Source: Gnetum montanum
Taxonomy: Eukaryota > Streptophyta > Gnetopsida > Gnetales > Gnetaceae
Length of the DNA: 64,000 bases
Assembly (NCBI GenBank): GCA_015680685.1
Contig: MNCI01020402.1
Coordinates: 45,255 to 109,254 of the forward strand
Direction: 5' to 3'
Made by a program: the position numbers and the translations under genes. Below, piece by piece: positions 1 to 10,087 of the stretch (position 1 is the stretch's first letter; every line of letters starts with the position of its first letter). Below the pieces are notes generated by a model. The model had not been told where the DNA came from. It ran no database searches and saw nothing but the letters and a program-made list of their open reading frames with translations.

Positions 1-544
1 ACCCTTACAAGTAGCAAAATCTTTATGGCTACTATGTTCAGCAATCGGTCTCTCCAAGAGAGTCTTCCAGTCATGTGGCCTTTCCCAGTTACTACCACCC
101 CCTAAATATTTTAGACATCCATCACTCAGGGGGACAAATCCATACCTCTTCTACCCTCCGTCACATTCTTCTGCTACTCCTCCACACCATCCCTCTCAGT
201 TGCCACCTGCTCCATCCATGCAGGGAGAAATACCACCACAACCACAAAAATGAAATGCTACGAGGACTGTTAACTTACAGCCGGCACCTCAGCCAAGTGG
301 ACTAGAGTCCAAGCCATGCAAACGTCCTTTCTTCTAGTCCAATAATCTGAACACACCCTCGCCTATGCCTATGGTTAGTGCCTTTGAACCTACTAATGCC
401 TCTACCATCATACCACCCGAGTAGTCCTCTGCTCTACCACAATCCAACGTCCATACGGTCATGCTCACACAAGCCATGACTGACTGGATCAAAGTTGGTT
501 CTCTTCCCTAGAAATTGACATATTTGGAAAGCCCCCTAATCTAT
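1..544 (+). pseudogene. E1 gag C-terminal region, degraded
   Basis: This stretch aligns by eye with E2 at about 11200-11750 and, reversed, with E3 at about 55620-56100: the shared words around tactatgttcagcaa and the proline/threonine-rich coding that follows are recognisable in all three. It would encode the region between the gag core and protease. No zinc knuckle is readable in this fragment, and stops are frequent. It is called gag only because of its position in front of the protease and the alignment with the sister copies. Confidence 0.55.
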
Positions 545-841
545 CTTTAGGTGGCTGGGAATGAGCCATGCAAAGCTCTTCTAGACTCAGGTTCAGGGGT
601 TAATTTAATCTCTCATGACATGTACAAGAACTGGAACCTACCCCCACTAAAGAAGACAAACATCCGGCTTGAGGTAGTAGATCAATCCATCATCGTTCTG
701 TTGGGTTTGGTGGAGGACATTGTGATCACCGTTTGTGGGTGGTCCTACCCTACTGACTTCCTGGTCATCCGTGTTGAAAACTGTAACGGGAACTTCCCAA
801 TCATCATGGGAAGAGCTTGGCTAAGCATAGTGGATGCATGA
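545..841 (+). pseudogene. E1 aspartic protease domain (retropepsin)
   Basis: The ORF at 551-841 reads EPCKALLDSGSGVNLIS, with the catalytic DSG, followed by the flap-like GLVEDIVITV segment, PTDFLVI and the C-terminal PIIMGRAWL that corresponds to the ILGRP box of plant gypsy proteases. Length (about 96 residues) is normal for the domain. It reads into RT in the same frame, interrupted by a TGA at 839 and others. Catalytic aspartate intact; the polyprotein around it is not. Confidence 0.85.
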
Positions 842-1329
842 CTAGGACTTTGAGATCTGTCCCTAGAAATTTTAAAAGAAAATCCTTCTAGGAAGATCGA
901 GAAGAAAAGAGTTCTATGCATCACGTATAGTGACTCGGGGTGCAACTATGTGCAGCAGTTATGGTCCTCTAAGCAGAAATCCATGCAAGCACGTAGTCGA
1001 TGTACCGAGGAATCACCAATTCAATAGTGCCTATATGCAGCATCCACTAACCAAGAAGGCACCCAGTGGCTGACAGTTGATCTTGCTAGTAGCACAATAT
1101 TCATGGAACCATCTGAGGGGCTAGTGCAAGCCTATATCAGTAGCATAGATGTGATGGAGGAGATTCATCAATAGAGCTCCATCGTTGATGACTTTGATGA
1201 CTGGGGAAATCGAGAGATCCCTGAGAACTTCAAGCAAGAGCCCCTTGAGCTAAAATCCCTACCGGCTCACTTAGAATATGCATTTTTGCAAAATGGCAAG
1301 CTGGTAATTATTAATGCTGCCCTTGCTCC

Positions 1330-2330
1330 AGAATAGAAAAAGAAGTTGCTAGTGATGGTGAAAAAATGGGTTGCTACATTCATGTGGTCCTATCCTGAGC
1401 TGATTGGCATTGATCTTAGGATCTGCCAGCACCAGATCTACCTTGACCCTTCCATGAAGCCACGATGATAGCCACAAAGACGGTTGAATCCCAAGTTGAA
1501 GCAGGTCATAAAGGATGAAATTGAACAACTACTTAAGGTGGGATTCATTTATTCTATCGTCGATAGCGAGTGGGTTAGCCCCCTTGTTATCGTACCCAAG
1601 AGAGATGGCAAGTGGAGGGTCTGTATCGATTTCTAGTTGCTCAACATGGAAACTTTCAAGGACCACTTCCCACTCCCATTTGTGGACTAGGTGTTGGACA
1701 CAATCACAGGACACCAATATTACAGCTTTTTGGATGCATATAGTGGTTATAACCAGATCCAAATCGCACTAGGGGACTAGGCCAAAACTACTTTCATGAG
1801 TCCATGGGGGACTTTTGCATATAAGAAGATGCCCTTTGGCTTGTGCAATGCTCCTACGACGTTCCAACGCCTTGTCTTGAACATCTTCCAACAACAAATT
1901 GACAATGGTGTAGAAGTCTTCATGGATGACTTCTCCACCTATGGTGTCATGTTTGAGCAAGCCTTGGACCACCTAGAGCAAGTTTTAAAGAGGTGTGTAG
2001 ATACCAATCTACGGCTCAATTGGAAAAAGAGCCATCTAATGGTCCAAGAGGGCATAGTGTTGGGGCATCTTATTTCATCAACAGGGATCAGCGTAGACCC
2101 TGAAAAAATTAGGGTCATCCAAGGAATTACCTGCCAACCAAGTACTGTCAAAGATGTGCGGTCATTCCTTGGACACATTGGTTACTACCGATGCTTCATT
2201 GAACACTTCTCAAAGATAGCCTCGCCGTTGGTAGAGCTTACAAAGAAGGACACTCCATTTGTCTGGACCAAGGAATGCAAGTTCGCATTCCAAGAGCTGA
2301 AGCAGAAACTCATACAAGCTCCAGTTCTAT
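1330..2330 (+). pseudogene. E1 reverse transcriptase domain
   Basis: Motifs in order: RRLNPKLKQVIKDEIEQLL, SEWVSPLVIVPKRDGKWRVCIDF, DHFPLPFVD, YSFLDAYSGYNQI, TTFMSPWGTFAYKKMPFGLCNAP, then VEVFMDDFSTYG (the FMDD catalytic box, 1909-1945), RCVDTNLRLNWKKSHLM, GIVLGHLIS and SFLGHIGYYR. All motifs lie in one frame, broken by TGA at 1466 and TAG at 1469, 1634, 1688 and 1778. Three of these TAGs (1469, 1688 and 1778) fall where sister elements have glutamine. Catalytic aspartates are intact; the copy is inactive because of the stops. Confidence 0.92.
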
Positions 2331-2865
2331 GGGCACCTGATTGGTCCAGACCCTTTCACATTATGACAGATGCCTCCAACTATGCTTTGGGAGCCATGCT
2401 TACATAGTGTGATGATCAGAAACGTTCGTATTATATCCACTGTGCAAGCTGTAGAATTGTGGGTGCACAACTGAACTACACCACCACCAAAATGGAATTG
2501 ATGGCAGTGGTGTTCACATTGAACAAATTCTGGCACTATGTGCTTGGATATGAGGTGTTTGTGCACACAAACCATAGTGCTATTTGGTTCCTAATGAATA
2601 AACCAACGGTGAACCCCTGCATAATTCGGTGGCTGGTGATTCTTCAGGAGTTTGATCTGACCATGGTAGATAGAAAGGGGTCTGAGAATGTGGTCACTAA
2701 CCATTTGTCTCGATTACGATGGGATAACACAGAAGAGGAGGAGCCTCTATCTGACCAATTTCCAAATGAGCTCCTCTTCACAGTCACCGTTGATCCTCAA
2801 GCACCCAAGGAATCTCCTTGGTTCAACTGCATCCTTACCTACCTTACAACATAGGAGCTGCTAAA
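2331..2865 (+). pseudogene. E1 RNase H domain
   Basis: Begins at the PFHIMTDASNYALGAML box (catalytic D), continues with the TTTKMELMAVVF box (catalytic E), HYVLGYEVFVHTNHSA (the second aspartate is N here, NH instead of DH) and ends with the conserved FDLTMVDRKGSENVV and NHLSRL (normally ADHLSRL). Stops: TAG at 2405 and 2852. The DH-to-NH change removes a catalytic aspartate. The tail EEEEPLSDQFPNELL matches the acidic linker that Athila-type polyproteins have before integrase. Confidence 0.85.
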
Positions 2866-4168
2866 AGAATGGAATCATCGGAAGAAACAACAGTTTCTCC
2901 ATAAGGCTAAGCATTTCATGGAAATTAATGGCCACCTCTACAAGGTGTGCGTAGATGGATTGGTCTGATGGTATGTCCCTGATGCTAATACACTACACGT
3001 CCTTCAAGATGCTCATGAGGGCCATTGTGGGGGCCACTATGCTAGGCGCAGAATGACCATTAAAATCCTGCTTGCAGGGTATTATTGGCCTACACTTTTT
3101 AGGGATGCACAATGGTTCGCCCGCTCCTGTCAATGATGCCAAAGAGATGGTGGGATGACGACCCAGTTGGAGGGACCTCAACAGTGGATTTATCCACTGG
3201 AGCCCTTCGACATTTGGGGTATTGACTTCATGGGGCCCATCACCCCCTTATCAAACAGAAAGACATACATCATCATGGTGGTGGACTACTGTACAAAGTG
3301 GGCAGAAGCGGCAACTATCATCAACTATTCTTCCAACACTACTGCACAATTTTTCCAGCAAAAAATCGTTACCAGGTTTGGAGTGCCTCATACACTCATT
3401 TCTGACAATGGAACGCACTTCACAGGGGTCACTTTTCAAAAACTCATGCAACGCTTAGGGGTAACACACAAATTCACAACACCTTATCACCCCCAAGCCA
3501 ATGGGTAGGCTGAAGTCACAAATAGGGAAATTACCAAGATCCTTACATGAACAATTAGCAAATTCAAGAGGGATTGGAGTACCAAGCTTAATGATGCCCT
3601 ATGGTTCTATCGCTCCACCTGGAAACTTCCTGTAAGGTACTCTCCCTATGCGTTAGTGTACGGTAAGTTGCCAATACTTCCAATCCAAGCAGAACTCCAG
3701 ACACTATCCACTACCTATGACCTCGGCCTTAACCTCCCGCTAGCACAATGAGAATGATTAATCAATTTAAGTGTGCTAGATGAGAACCGATTAGTGGCCC
3801 TATTTTCCAATGAAACCCACAAGGCCTATAACAAGAAAAGACATGATCTTAGGATCTAGAAGGTCATATTTCAATGTGGAGACAAGGTATTGTATTGGAA
3901 CCCCTCACATATATCCCAACCGACAAATTTTTAGACACTATGGGAGGGACCTTATATTGTCTCCGAAACTTTCCCATCTAGGGCCTTGCTAATTCACAAA
4001 CCTGGGGATCCCACCAGAACATAGTTGGTCAACCGCCAAAAACTCAAACCTTTCCATGAGATCCATACAACTAGTGCCATAGCCTCATCATCAATCGGTC
4101 ATCCACGCTCCATCTTTCGTATCTCCTCCTTTCCATCTAGTCGTGGGGGAGACCCTCATCCTTGCTGA
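2866..4168 (+). pseudogene. E1 integrase with C-terminal GPY/F-like module
   Basis: The HHCC zinc-binding part spans about 3000-3145 (HEGHCGGHYA ... SCQ-stop-CQ). The core has D in FDIWGIDFMGP (3205-3240), D in LISDNGTHF (3400-3425) and E in EVTNREI (3510-3530). Downstream are YRSTWKLPVRYSPYALVYGK, then KVLYWNPSHI and WEGPYIVSETF, a GPY/F-type C-terminal module. The frame ends at TGA 4166-4168. Internal stops include TGA at 2966, 3134 and 3548 and TAG at 2852 and 3506. The catalytic triad is intact. Confidence 0.9.
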
Positions 4169-5639
4169 TCCATTTCACTACACCCCTTAACATTTTATCA
4201 TTTTTTATTTTACACTTTTTTGTTTTCTAGTTTTTGTTTCCACTTCTTTTTTTTCCACTTTTTGTTTTACAATTTTTTGTTTCACAATTTTTTTTTGTTT
4301 TTTATTTTTCATGTTCTTTTTGTTTACTTTTTGTTGTCATCATATGGTTTGGTGCGGTCGATTTTTGTTACGATGGGTACTGTAATAGTCTTCCTGGTTA
4401 TCTGATTTTTTTCTTTGCATGGTTGTCCTTGGATTTTATGTCGTTTCCACCTCATAAACTCAGCAATGAGTCCACGTCATCCACCCATTTACCATTCCAT
4501 GGTTTTCCTTTTGTCACAAACATGTAACCCCTTCACTTAACAAACATTTTAATGAATGTGTGACTTGTGTAGTTCCCCAACTGAGGGATGACCCACTAGT
4601 TTGAATTGGGTGTGAATTCAAGGGGAATGCTTTATTTGTTGTTCTCTTCTGTTCCCTGGGTTGCTGGTGTGTCCTTACAGATTTCCTACCACTCTGAGTC
4701 TCTCTCCTTGAAATTTTTTGGGCTGTTCAACCTTGCATGGTGTGGTCCTCACTGAAAAAAGAAGAAGAAGAAGAATAAAATGAGGATTCAAAGCACACCC
4801 CTTGGTTGCATGCATGCACACACACATGGGTCTTTGCATGGTGTGGTTCCCCTACACAAGAGAAAAAAAGATATGTGGGAATTCAAAGCACACTCCTTAG
4901 ACCGCCTCTCACGGGCCACACGTACTAGTTATGGGACTTCCTTAGTCCCCTCTAACTTTGTCCTATTTCACTTCCCTCTTGTCACATTCCTTGGAGTAGT
5001 GGTTCTCTATGTGATCATTCTTGTTTCCTTGGGGATGGTTGGGACTTCGTCTATCACTGCAAGGTCACTGTTTATGGATGGTTTTGGGTTTGATCTCAGG
5101 AAAGGTTCTACCAGGTCACATAACCATCCTTTCACATGGAGTTTCATGTGATCGACACTCAGAATTCCATTCTCTCCTCTCCTTCCATTCCCACTTCTCT
5201 CCGTACTCACCTCACTGCCCTTTTTATGTTTGGTGTGTTTGTCATGTTTTCTGTTGGTCTCCCATGCCTTGGTGGGTTCTCTCGGTTTGGAGTCTTTACA
5301 TGCCCATGGACCCTGGTGTTGAGGGTATGTAGGGGCTATATAGCTGTTGCCTACTATGGGGAGGACCCACCTACCTATTCAAGGTTTTGCTTATTAAGTC
5401 TCCAACCCTTTGGATTTCTTGGTTGCTTGTTTTCAGTGTCCCATTGTTCGATTTCATCCTCGCTTAAGTTCTTTTTAACTCCCGTTGTCCGATTTTATCT
5501 CTTTTTTGCACTCAATTCCCTTCCTCTTGTCTTTAGCCATGATTGGGCCTTTTCTGTGCTTCCATCGTCTCAATTTGGCTTTTCAAATTTTTCATTTAAG
5601 GTATTTTTTGAGTTGGTCAACGCTGGTTCACAGGTGAAC
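4169..5639 (+). other. E1 post-pol spacer: T-rich tract and A-rich hairpin tandem unit
   Basis: No supported gene. A T-rich tract (4197-4345) directly follows the pol stop; E2 has one at 15420-15600, and E3 has it reversed at 51940-52030. From 4733 to 4905 a unit occurs twice: TGCATGGTGTGGTTCCC, an A/GAA-rich core, then GGGAATTCAAAGCACAC. The same unit occurs twice in E2 and once in E3. Its ends are imperfectly complementary (TTCCCA/TGGGAA, GTGTG/CACAC), so each copy could fold into a stem with an A-rich loop. Long open frames here, including one at 5136-5702, have no domain and are not kept in the sister copies. Confidence 0.7.
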
Positions 5640-5750
5640 AGTGCTGCGTATATAGGGCCCCGTATATGCAGCCACCGCGTATACGTGGCCCCATCGATGT
5701 AACTCCCAACCCCTATATATACCCCACCACACTTCTTCATTTTTCATCAT
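5640..5750 (+). promoter_or_regulatory. E1 internal promoter-like block
   Basis: A palindromic GC/TA array (5645-5695, built around GCGTATA and GGGCCC) is followed by TATATATA at 5714-5721. The array at 5646-5669 matches the E1 LTR at 9223-9246 at 21 of 24 positions by hand alignment, and the following CCCAACC-TATA context is shared as well. E2 and E3 have an equivalent block at the same place. It lies about 150 bases before a splice donor and about 380 bases before the extra ORF. Promoter activity is inferred from layout and conservation only. Confidence 0.6.
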
Positions 5751-5867
5751 TTGGAGTCCAAATTAAGGGGAATTTTTGCCATTTTCTCTACCTAACCCTT
5801 CCCAATGCACCTACATGCCATCGTATGTCCACATCAACATGTCCTTGCCCTGTTTACGCATCCGGAG

Positions 5868-6093
5868 GTATGCTCTTAGTCATGGGGGGGGGGTGGTGCC
5901 CTTGTGTAATTAATTAATTAATTAGTTAATTGTTAATTACAAAAAATTTGGCCCTAACCCCTACATTAAAACACTCTGGGAGACTTAACAGTGTGCCTGT
6001 GCCATTAACATTACTTGGTCAAACTAAGAAGGTATATACAGACCATTTTAGGCTAGTTCTGACGGTCTAATGGACGGTTATGTTTTTTTTCAG
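5868..6093 (+). other. E1 predicted 5'-UTR intron before the extra ORF
   Basis: Donor GGAG|GTATGC at 5868; acceptor TTTTTTTTCAG ending at 6093, immediately followed by ATGGCACCC at 6094. E2 has donor GGAG|GTAAGT (17271) and acceptor TTATAG|ATGGCACCC (17578/17579); E3, minus strand, has donor GTG|GTAAGC (50434) and acceptor ATTACAG|ATGGCACC (50133/50132). Three independent copies keep both ends although the sequence between has diverged. Length is 226 bases here, and about 305 in the others. Confidence 0.65.
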
Positions 6094-8945
6094 ATGGCAC
6101 CCAAATAGAGGCACCCAAGGGATGAAGGACCATCATAACCAAGGGACAAGCACCCACGTATGGGAAGGGGACAAGGAGTGCAACCTCCAAAGTATGCGGA
6201 GGGCTTCCATGCAACTGGGCCCTTCCGCGAAGGACCTGACATGGAATCTGTTTGCTAGATTCCTGAAGAGGAGATTCTTGGTGCACAATCGCTAGGGGAT
6301 GAGACTCCTGGGATAGCACCACAGCTTGAGGTCACTTTGACCTAAGCCTACCTTGATGCCATCATGCCACGCGAGGTGCAACAGACAGTCCTCCAAGAGT
6401 TAAATTTTGGACCATTCCTCGATAACACTCCAGAAGATGTGAGACTCCAATTGTAGAACTCTCTGATGTGGCCAATCATCACAACCAGTGGTGAGTGGTA
6501 CTTAGGAGAAACATATCTCTTCTGGAAAAATAGGTAGCCAGGGTTAAGAGTAAGAATCAAGGACATATATGTCTCTTACTCTTCAGAAGTTATAGCACAA
6601 GCTCTGGGGTTGCTCGAAATAGGGCATATGTGGTAGAAATTCCTAAGCAGGCTGATCCAGAGGTAAAGGTGAAATGGATCAAATGGTGCTACGAGGTAGA
6701 GAGCAAGGAATTTGGCTCCTTGACCATGGCGAAGAGAGTCTATTCAAAGATAGCATCTTACCATTTGAATCTAATGATAAGACTGAGCAAAATCACTGCC
6801 TTCTCCACTTGTGCGTGTGCCGCCTTAAGTGGGAAATTGCCCATGAGTCTTCCATAGCTATTGTTTTTGGAGATAGAAAAAGGTTCGTAAAGAATGAACA
6901 TGGAAGACGAGCTCTCCCCTTTCCCTGCCTCATCCAAAAATTGTGCAAACGGGTAGGGATAGCATAGTATTCTAATGACATCATCCGATGCACCCCAATT
7001 GCCTCATGGCAAGAAATGATGAAAGACAAAACTCCTGCCGTCACACAGATAGAGGAAGAGCAGCAACCACCTCCACCACCTGAACAAACAATGTAGCCGG
7101 GCTAGCAAGCCATAGCAGAATACATCCACGAGATCCAGGAAATGCTCTCGAGTCAGCAAGAGCCATCTGGTAGGACTGGTGGAGGAGATGGTCCTTTGGT
7201 CTATCACCCTGCCATGAGCCACTTGGAGCAAGTGGCACAATTAATCAGCTTTCTTGAAAGGGCAGGGCCAATATTTTCTACCGCATGAGCACCCATTCCA
7301 ACTAGAATAGATCCAAGCATCTGAGATGTATCAATTGCAACCCAGCAATTATTCCCTAAAATCTCAGGGAATGCTGCTACTTTCTTGGTACGCTTGCAGG
7401 ATGGTGAGGGGGCGACGATCTTGGTGACGCAGCACTAGGGAAAAGAAGTTACAGCTGAGGTGGTTGCTGATACCATTGCTACTGCTCTCAATACACTAGC
7501 AGCACTTGTACAAAACATCCATGGACTACAAAATGTACAGATGTCTACCGAAACTTCACGTAGCAAGATTGATGCAGCTCAACATGAAGAAATGTTGGAC
7601 CGACTGGTAGGAATCGGGCAACCTCTTCTGGATGTCTTCGACCTTCCGGACAACATCACTGCAACCCAGTCAGAGTTGCTCTCAGCAAGGGGAAAGAGCC
7701 TTATTTTGGAAGGGAAACTAGACGCTTCTCAAGCTGCTTGTCAGTGCTTGGCAATGGAGGTAGCCCAATTAAGAGCCCAGCTTGCCGACCTGGCCATCCT
7801 CGACTGCGAAATCACCAGAGATGAAGATTTTCAATAGCTTCAACTAAAAATTTAGGTTGTTGAGGATGAAAGGGAGATATCGATCCTAGACAAGTCCATA
7901 GCAGATGCTTGAGCGTATCATTTAGAGAAGGACTTGACGGAGGTTTGCTAGGAGAACGTACAACTGACCACAGAAGATCATCGCCTACATAATGTTGGTG
8001 CAGAGAATGTGCACATGAAAGATTTTATCCACCAATAGCAGGAGGAGATAACTAGGGTGAAAATAGATATGAGAAGGTTGGCTACTGAGAATCAGAATCT
8101 GTCAATGGAGGAGGTTCGGGCATTGCGACAGAAGTTTGCAATTGAAATTTTCGCTTGGAAAAATGAGGCCCTAAAGTTTGAAAGAGTTAAAAATCATTAT
8201 AAGGACTAAGTGGGATTACAGAAGGAGGTGAACGAGAAGCACATTCAAGTTATTAAAGCCTAGATGAACCAAGTGCTCCAGCAGCTCCGAGAAGGAGGCA
8301 ATGTATGGCCATCCATCTTTGATGGATTGAATGCCTACAATAAAGCAGAAATCCACCTAAAGGAGTTAAAAATTGAAGAAATGACAGAATACATAGAGTT
8401 AGCCAACCTTTGGTATGCAAACCTGGCTATTCTCACAGCTGGGAGACCACGGTCAGAGTTGGAAAAACAAGTGGCCGCCTCGTATTCCCTATACGAGGGT
8501 GAGTTCTAGGCGCATAAGGTAACAAAACAGAAGTTGGCAACAGCAAACACAGAACTCGAGGTCCTCCGTACAAGCTTTGAAGACCAACGTACTATTGTGG
8601 AGGACTTGGCCCGAAGAATGAGTGACTACCAGCAACTGCAAGCATCAATCTGATCGTTCGATATCAAACGCAAATAGTTCGCATCCTGGTTTGTCAATTT
8701 GAAAGAACTCATTTTGGCATTGCCTTGCCCTTGGGAAATTCCAGTTCCAGCACACATTGGAGAAGCTTTTTGGACCATGAATGACCCCAGAAGAAAAGAA
8801 GAAAAAATGAGGGCTCTCTTGGAGGCTTTCCGGTTGTCTCTAGAAGTTGCAGCTACCACCTACCGACATCTGTGCTACCACCAACAGATAGGCTAAAGGC
8901 TGGAGAAGGTTCGTCAGAACCATTGCCCCCAGGGATGGTGTGCTC
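6094..8945 (+). pseudogene. E1 extra ORF at the env-like position (globular domain, Pro linker, long coiled coil)
   Basis: The start ATGGCACCCA (MAP) is chosen because it recurs in E2, E3 and E4 and abuts the acceptor. About 940 codons. A basic, poorly ordered N-terminus is followed by a globular-looking part with LNFGPFLDNTPEDVR, WPIITTSGEWYLGE, VRIKDIYVSYSSEV, VYSKIASYHLN and KITAFSTCACAALS. Then comes a proline run (EEEQQPPPPPEQ, about 7060), a long heptad-rich stretch (about 7330-8640), a conserved tail (LPCPWEIPVPAHIGEAFW, RRKEEKMRALLEAF) and an end in PPGM. The frame shifts near 6630, 6880 and 8885, with several TAG stops. The N-terminal part is loosely reminiscent of the 'putative plant transposon protein' domain found in Athila env-like ORFs, but this is not certain. 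No membrane segment or signal peptide is visible. Confidence 0.7.
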
Positions 8946-9189
8946 TCCTCCAACAATTTTGTACATCGTCTTACACTGCAGAGGACTAGGGAGGTGTTCG
9001 ATTTTATCTCTAAACACCACCATTTTTGTAATTTTTCTTCCTCTGTAACTTAGGCACTTGGTCAAATTTATGTTATGTCATGTGTGTGTCATTTATGTGT
9101 TAAGTTATGTGTGTTGTAAATAAGAATCCACACCTTCCAAATTGTAAAGTAACTCGAGGATGAGTTTTTTCTCAGTCATGGAGGTCTAA
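8946..9189 (+). other. E1 3' untranslated region and polypurine tract
   Basis: Non-coding end of E1. It shares AACACCACCATTTTTGTAAT (9013-9032) with E2 (38330-38349), and reversed with E3 near 47220. The purine-rich stretch CATGGAGGT just before the LTR corresponds to CGTGGGGATA in E2 and TAGGGGTA in E3, so it is the probable plus-strand primer. It is interrupted by pyrimidines here, in line with decay. Confidence 0.65.
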
Positions 9190-10087
9190 TGAAGTGTCAA
9201 AAGTCAATGTGTCGACTAGGCTGCGTATACGGGGCCACGTATATGCGACCACGTCGACTCGGGCCTGTCGACGTAGCCACCCTACGTCGACGTGGCCCTG
9301 TTTACGTAGCCACCCTTCCCAACCTATAAATATGAGGGCCTTCCATCTCATTTAGGCATCTTTCGAGTAGTAGTAGCGAAGCTCTTGCAGTTTTCTCTCA
9401 CAAGAGATAGAATATTTTCCATGTACCTGCAGCAGGTGTATGAAAAGTGATCGGATCTTTATTCGAGCAACATTATACCTGAACACAAGTTGTGTACGGA
9501 AATAAAGATGAACTTCCTAGATAAACCTTGCAGTGCATGGAATAGGATTTTATTTAATGTTGTTTATTGCTTTCTCTCTCACCTTTATCTCCTAGTAATG
9601 CAGAATGAGTACAAATTGATTATGAGCATTTAAGAATATGTACGGATAATCAAGGAACGAATGCTTATCACACTTAGGCTAGATTAGATTCTCTTATACT
9701 TTCCTGCTAGTTAAGTTCCTTAGTATGACCACTTCGAGCACATGCGTTACGCATGGTGATCCAAGCAATGATTAGCATTTGGTAACCATAGTTGCATCGG
9801 TTCAGGGTGTGTATGGTAAGTGGGAACAGATGCTGACGCTAGGTTAATTTAGACTTAGTTCATTAGTTAGAGTTAGTAATTAGTTTCTCAACCCTTCACC
9901 TTATTAGCATAGGAGACATAAAACATAAAAATATATAAAAATCATATACCTCAGACTTACTTAACCATACACCGTGACAACTACAAGTAAGTCTGGGAAG
10001 ACAACAAATGATTAACCCTAAGTGTTCCATGGGGCGTGTAGGCACTTAGTCTGCGGAGTTCGACCGGATCGTGCATGCTACGCTCGT
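9190..10087 (+). mobile_element. E1 3' LTR, right end lost in the gap
   Basis: The start at TGAAGTGTC is set by aligning with the E2 LTR (TGATGAGTC at 38488). U3 holds the GCGTATAC/ACGTCGACGT palindromic array (9222-9310), TATAAATA is at 9325-9332 and AATAAA at 9500-9505. The last readable bases, GAGTTCGACCGGATCGTGC, match the solo LTR at 39959-39977, whose end lies about 50 bases further on, so roughly 45 bases of this LTR lie in the gap. Confidence 0.85.

Larger units (their letters stand above)
1..10087 (+). mobile_element. E1: Athila-like Ty3/gypsy retrotransposon, 5' end outside the window, 3' LTR cut by gap
   Basis: Order seen: end of gag, protease, RT, RNase H, integrase (all in one frame from about 545 to 4168), spacer, internal promoter, intron, extra ORF, PPT region, LTR. 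The RT (FMDDF box, LNWKKSH, GHIGYYR) and the integrase (FDIWGIDFMGP, ATPYHP-type motif, NREI) resemble the Athila branch of Ty3/gypsy elements. Athila elements carry an env-like ORF after pol, and the extra ORF here occupies that place. The element is dead: many in-frame stops, mostly TAG. The 5' LTR, leader and most of gag lie left of the window, so age cannot be read from LTR divergence. Confidence 0.88.

Noticed and set aside
551-4168. E1 as a candidate intact, active element
   Set aside because: At least twelve in-frame stops between 1334 and 3550 and an altered RNase H aspartate.
4220-4527. Overlapping Phe-rich frames that look like membrane segments
   Set aside because: They are translations of a T-rich tract present in all family members as non-coding spacer.
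5136-5702. 188-codon open frame in the E1 spacer
   Set aside because: Low-complexity, hydrophobic by T-richness, no domain, not kept in E2 or E3, and it overlaps the internal promoter.
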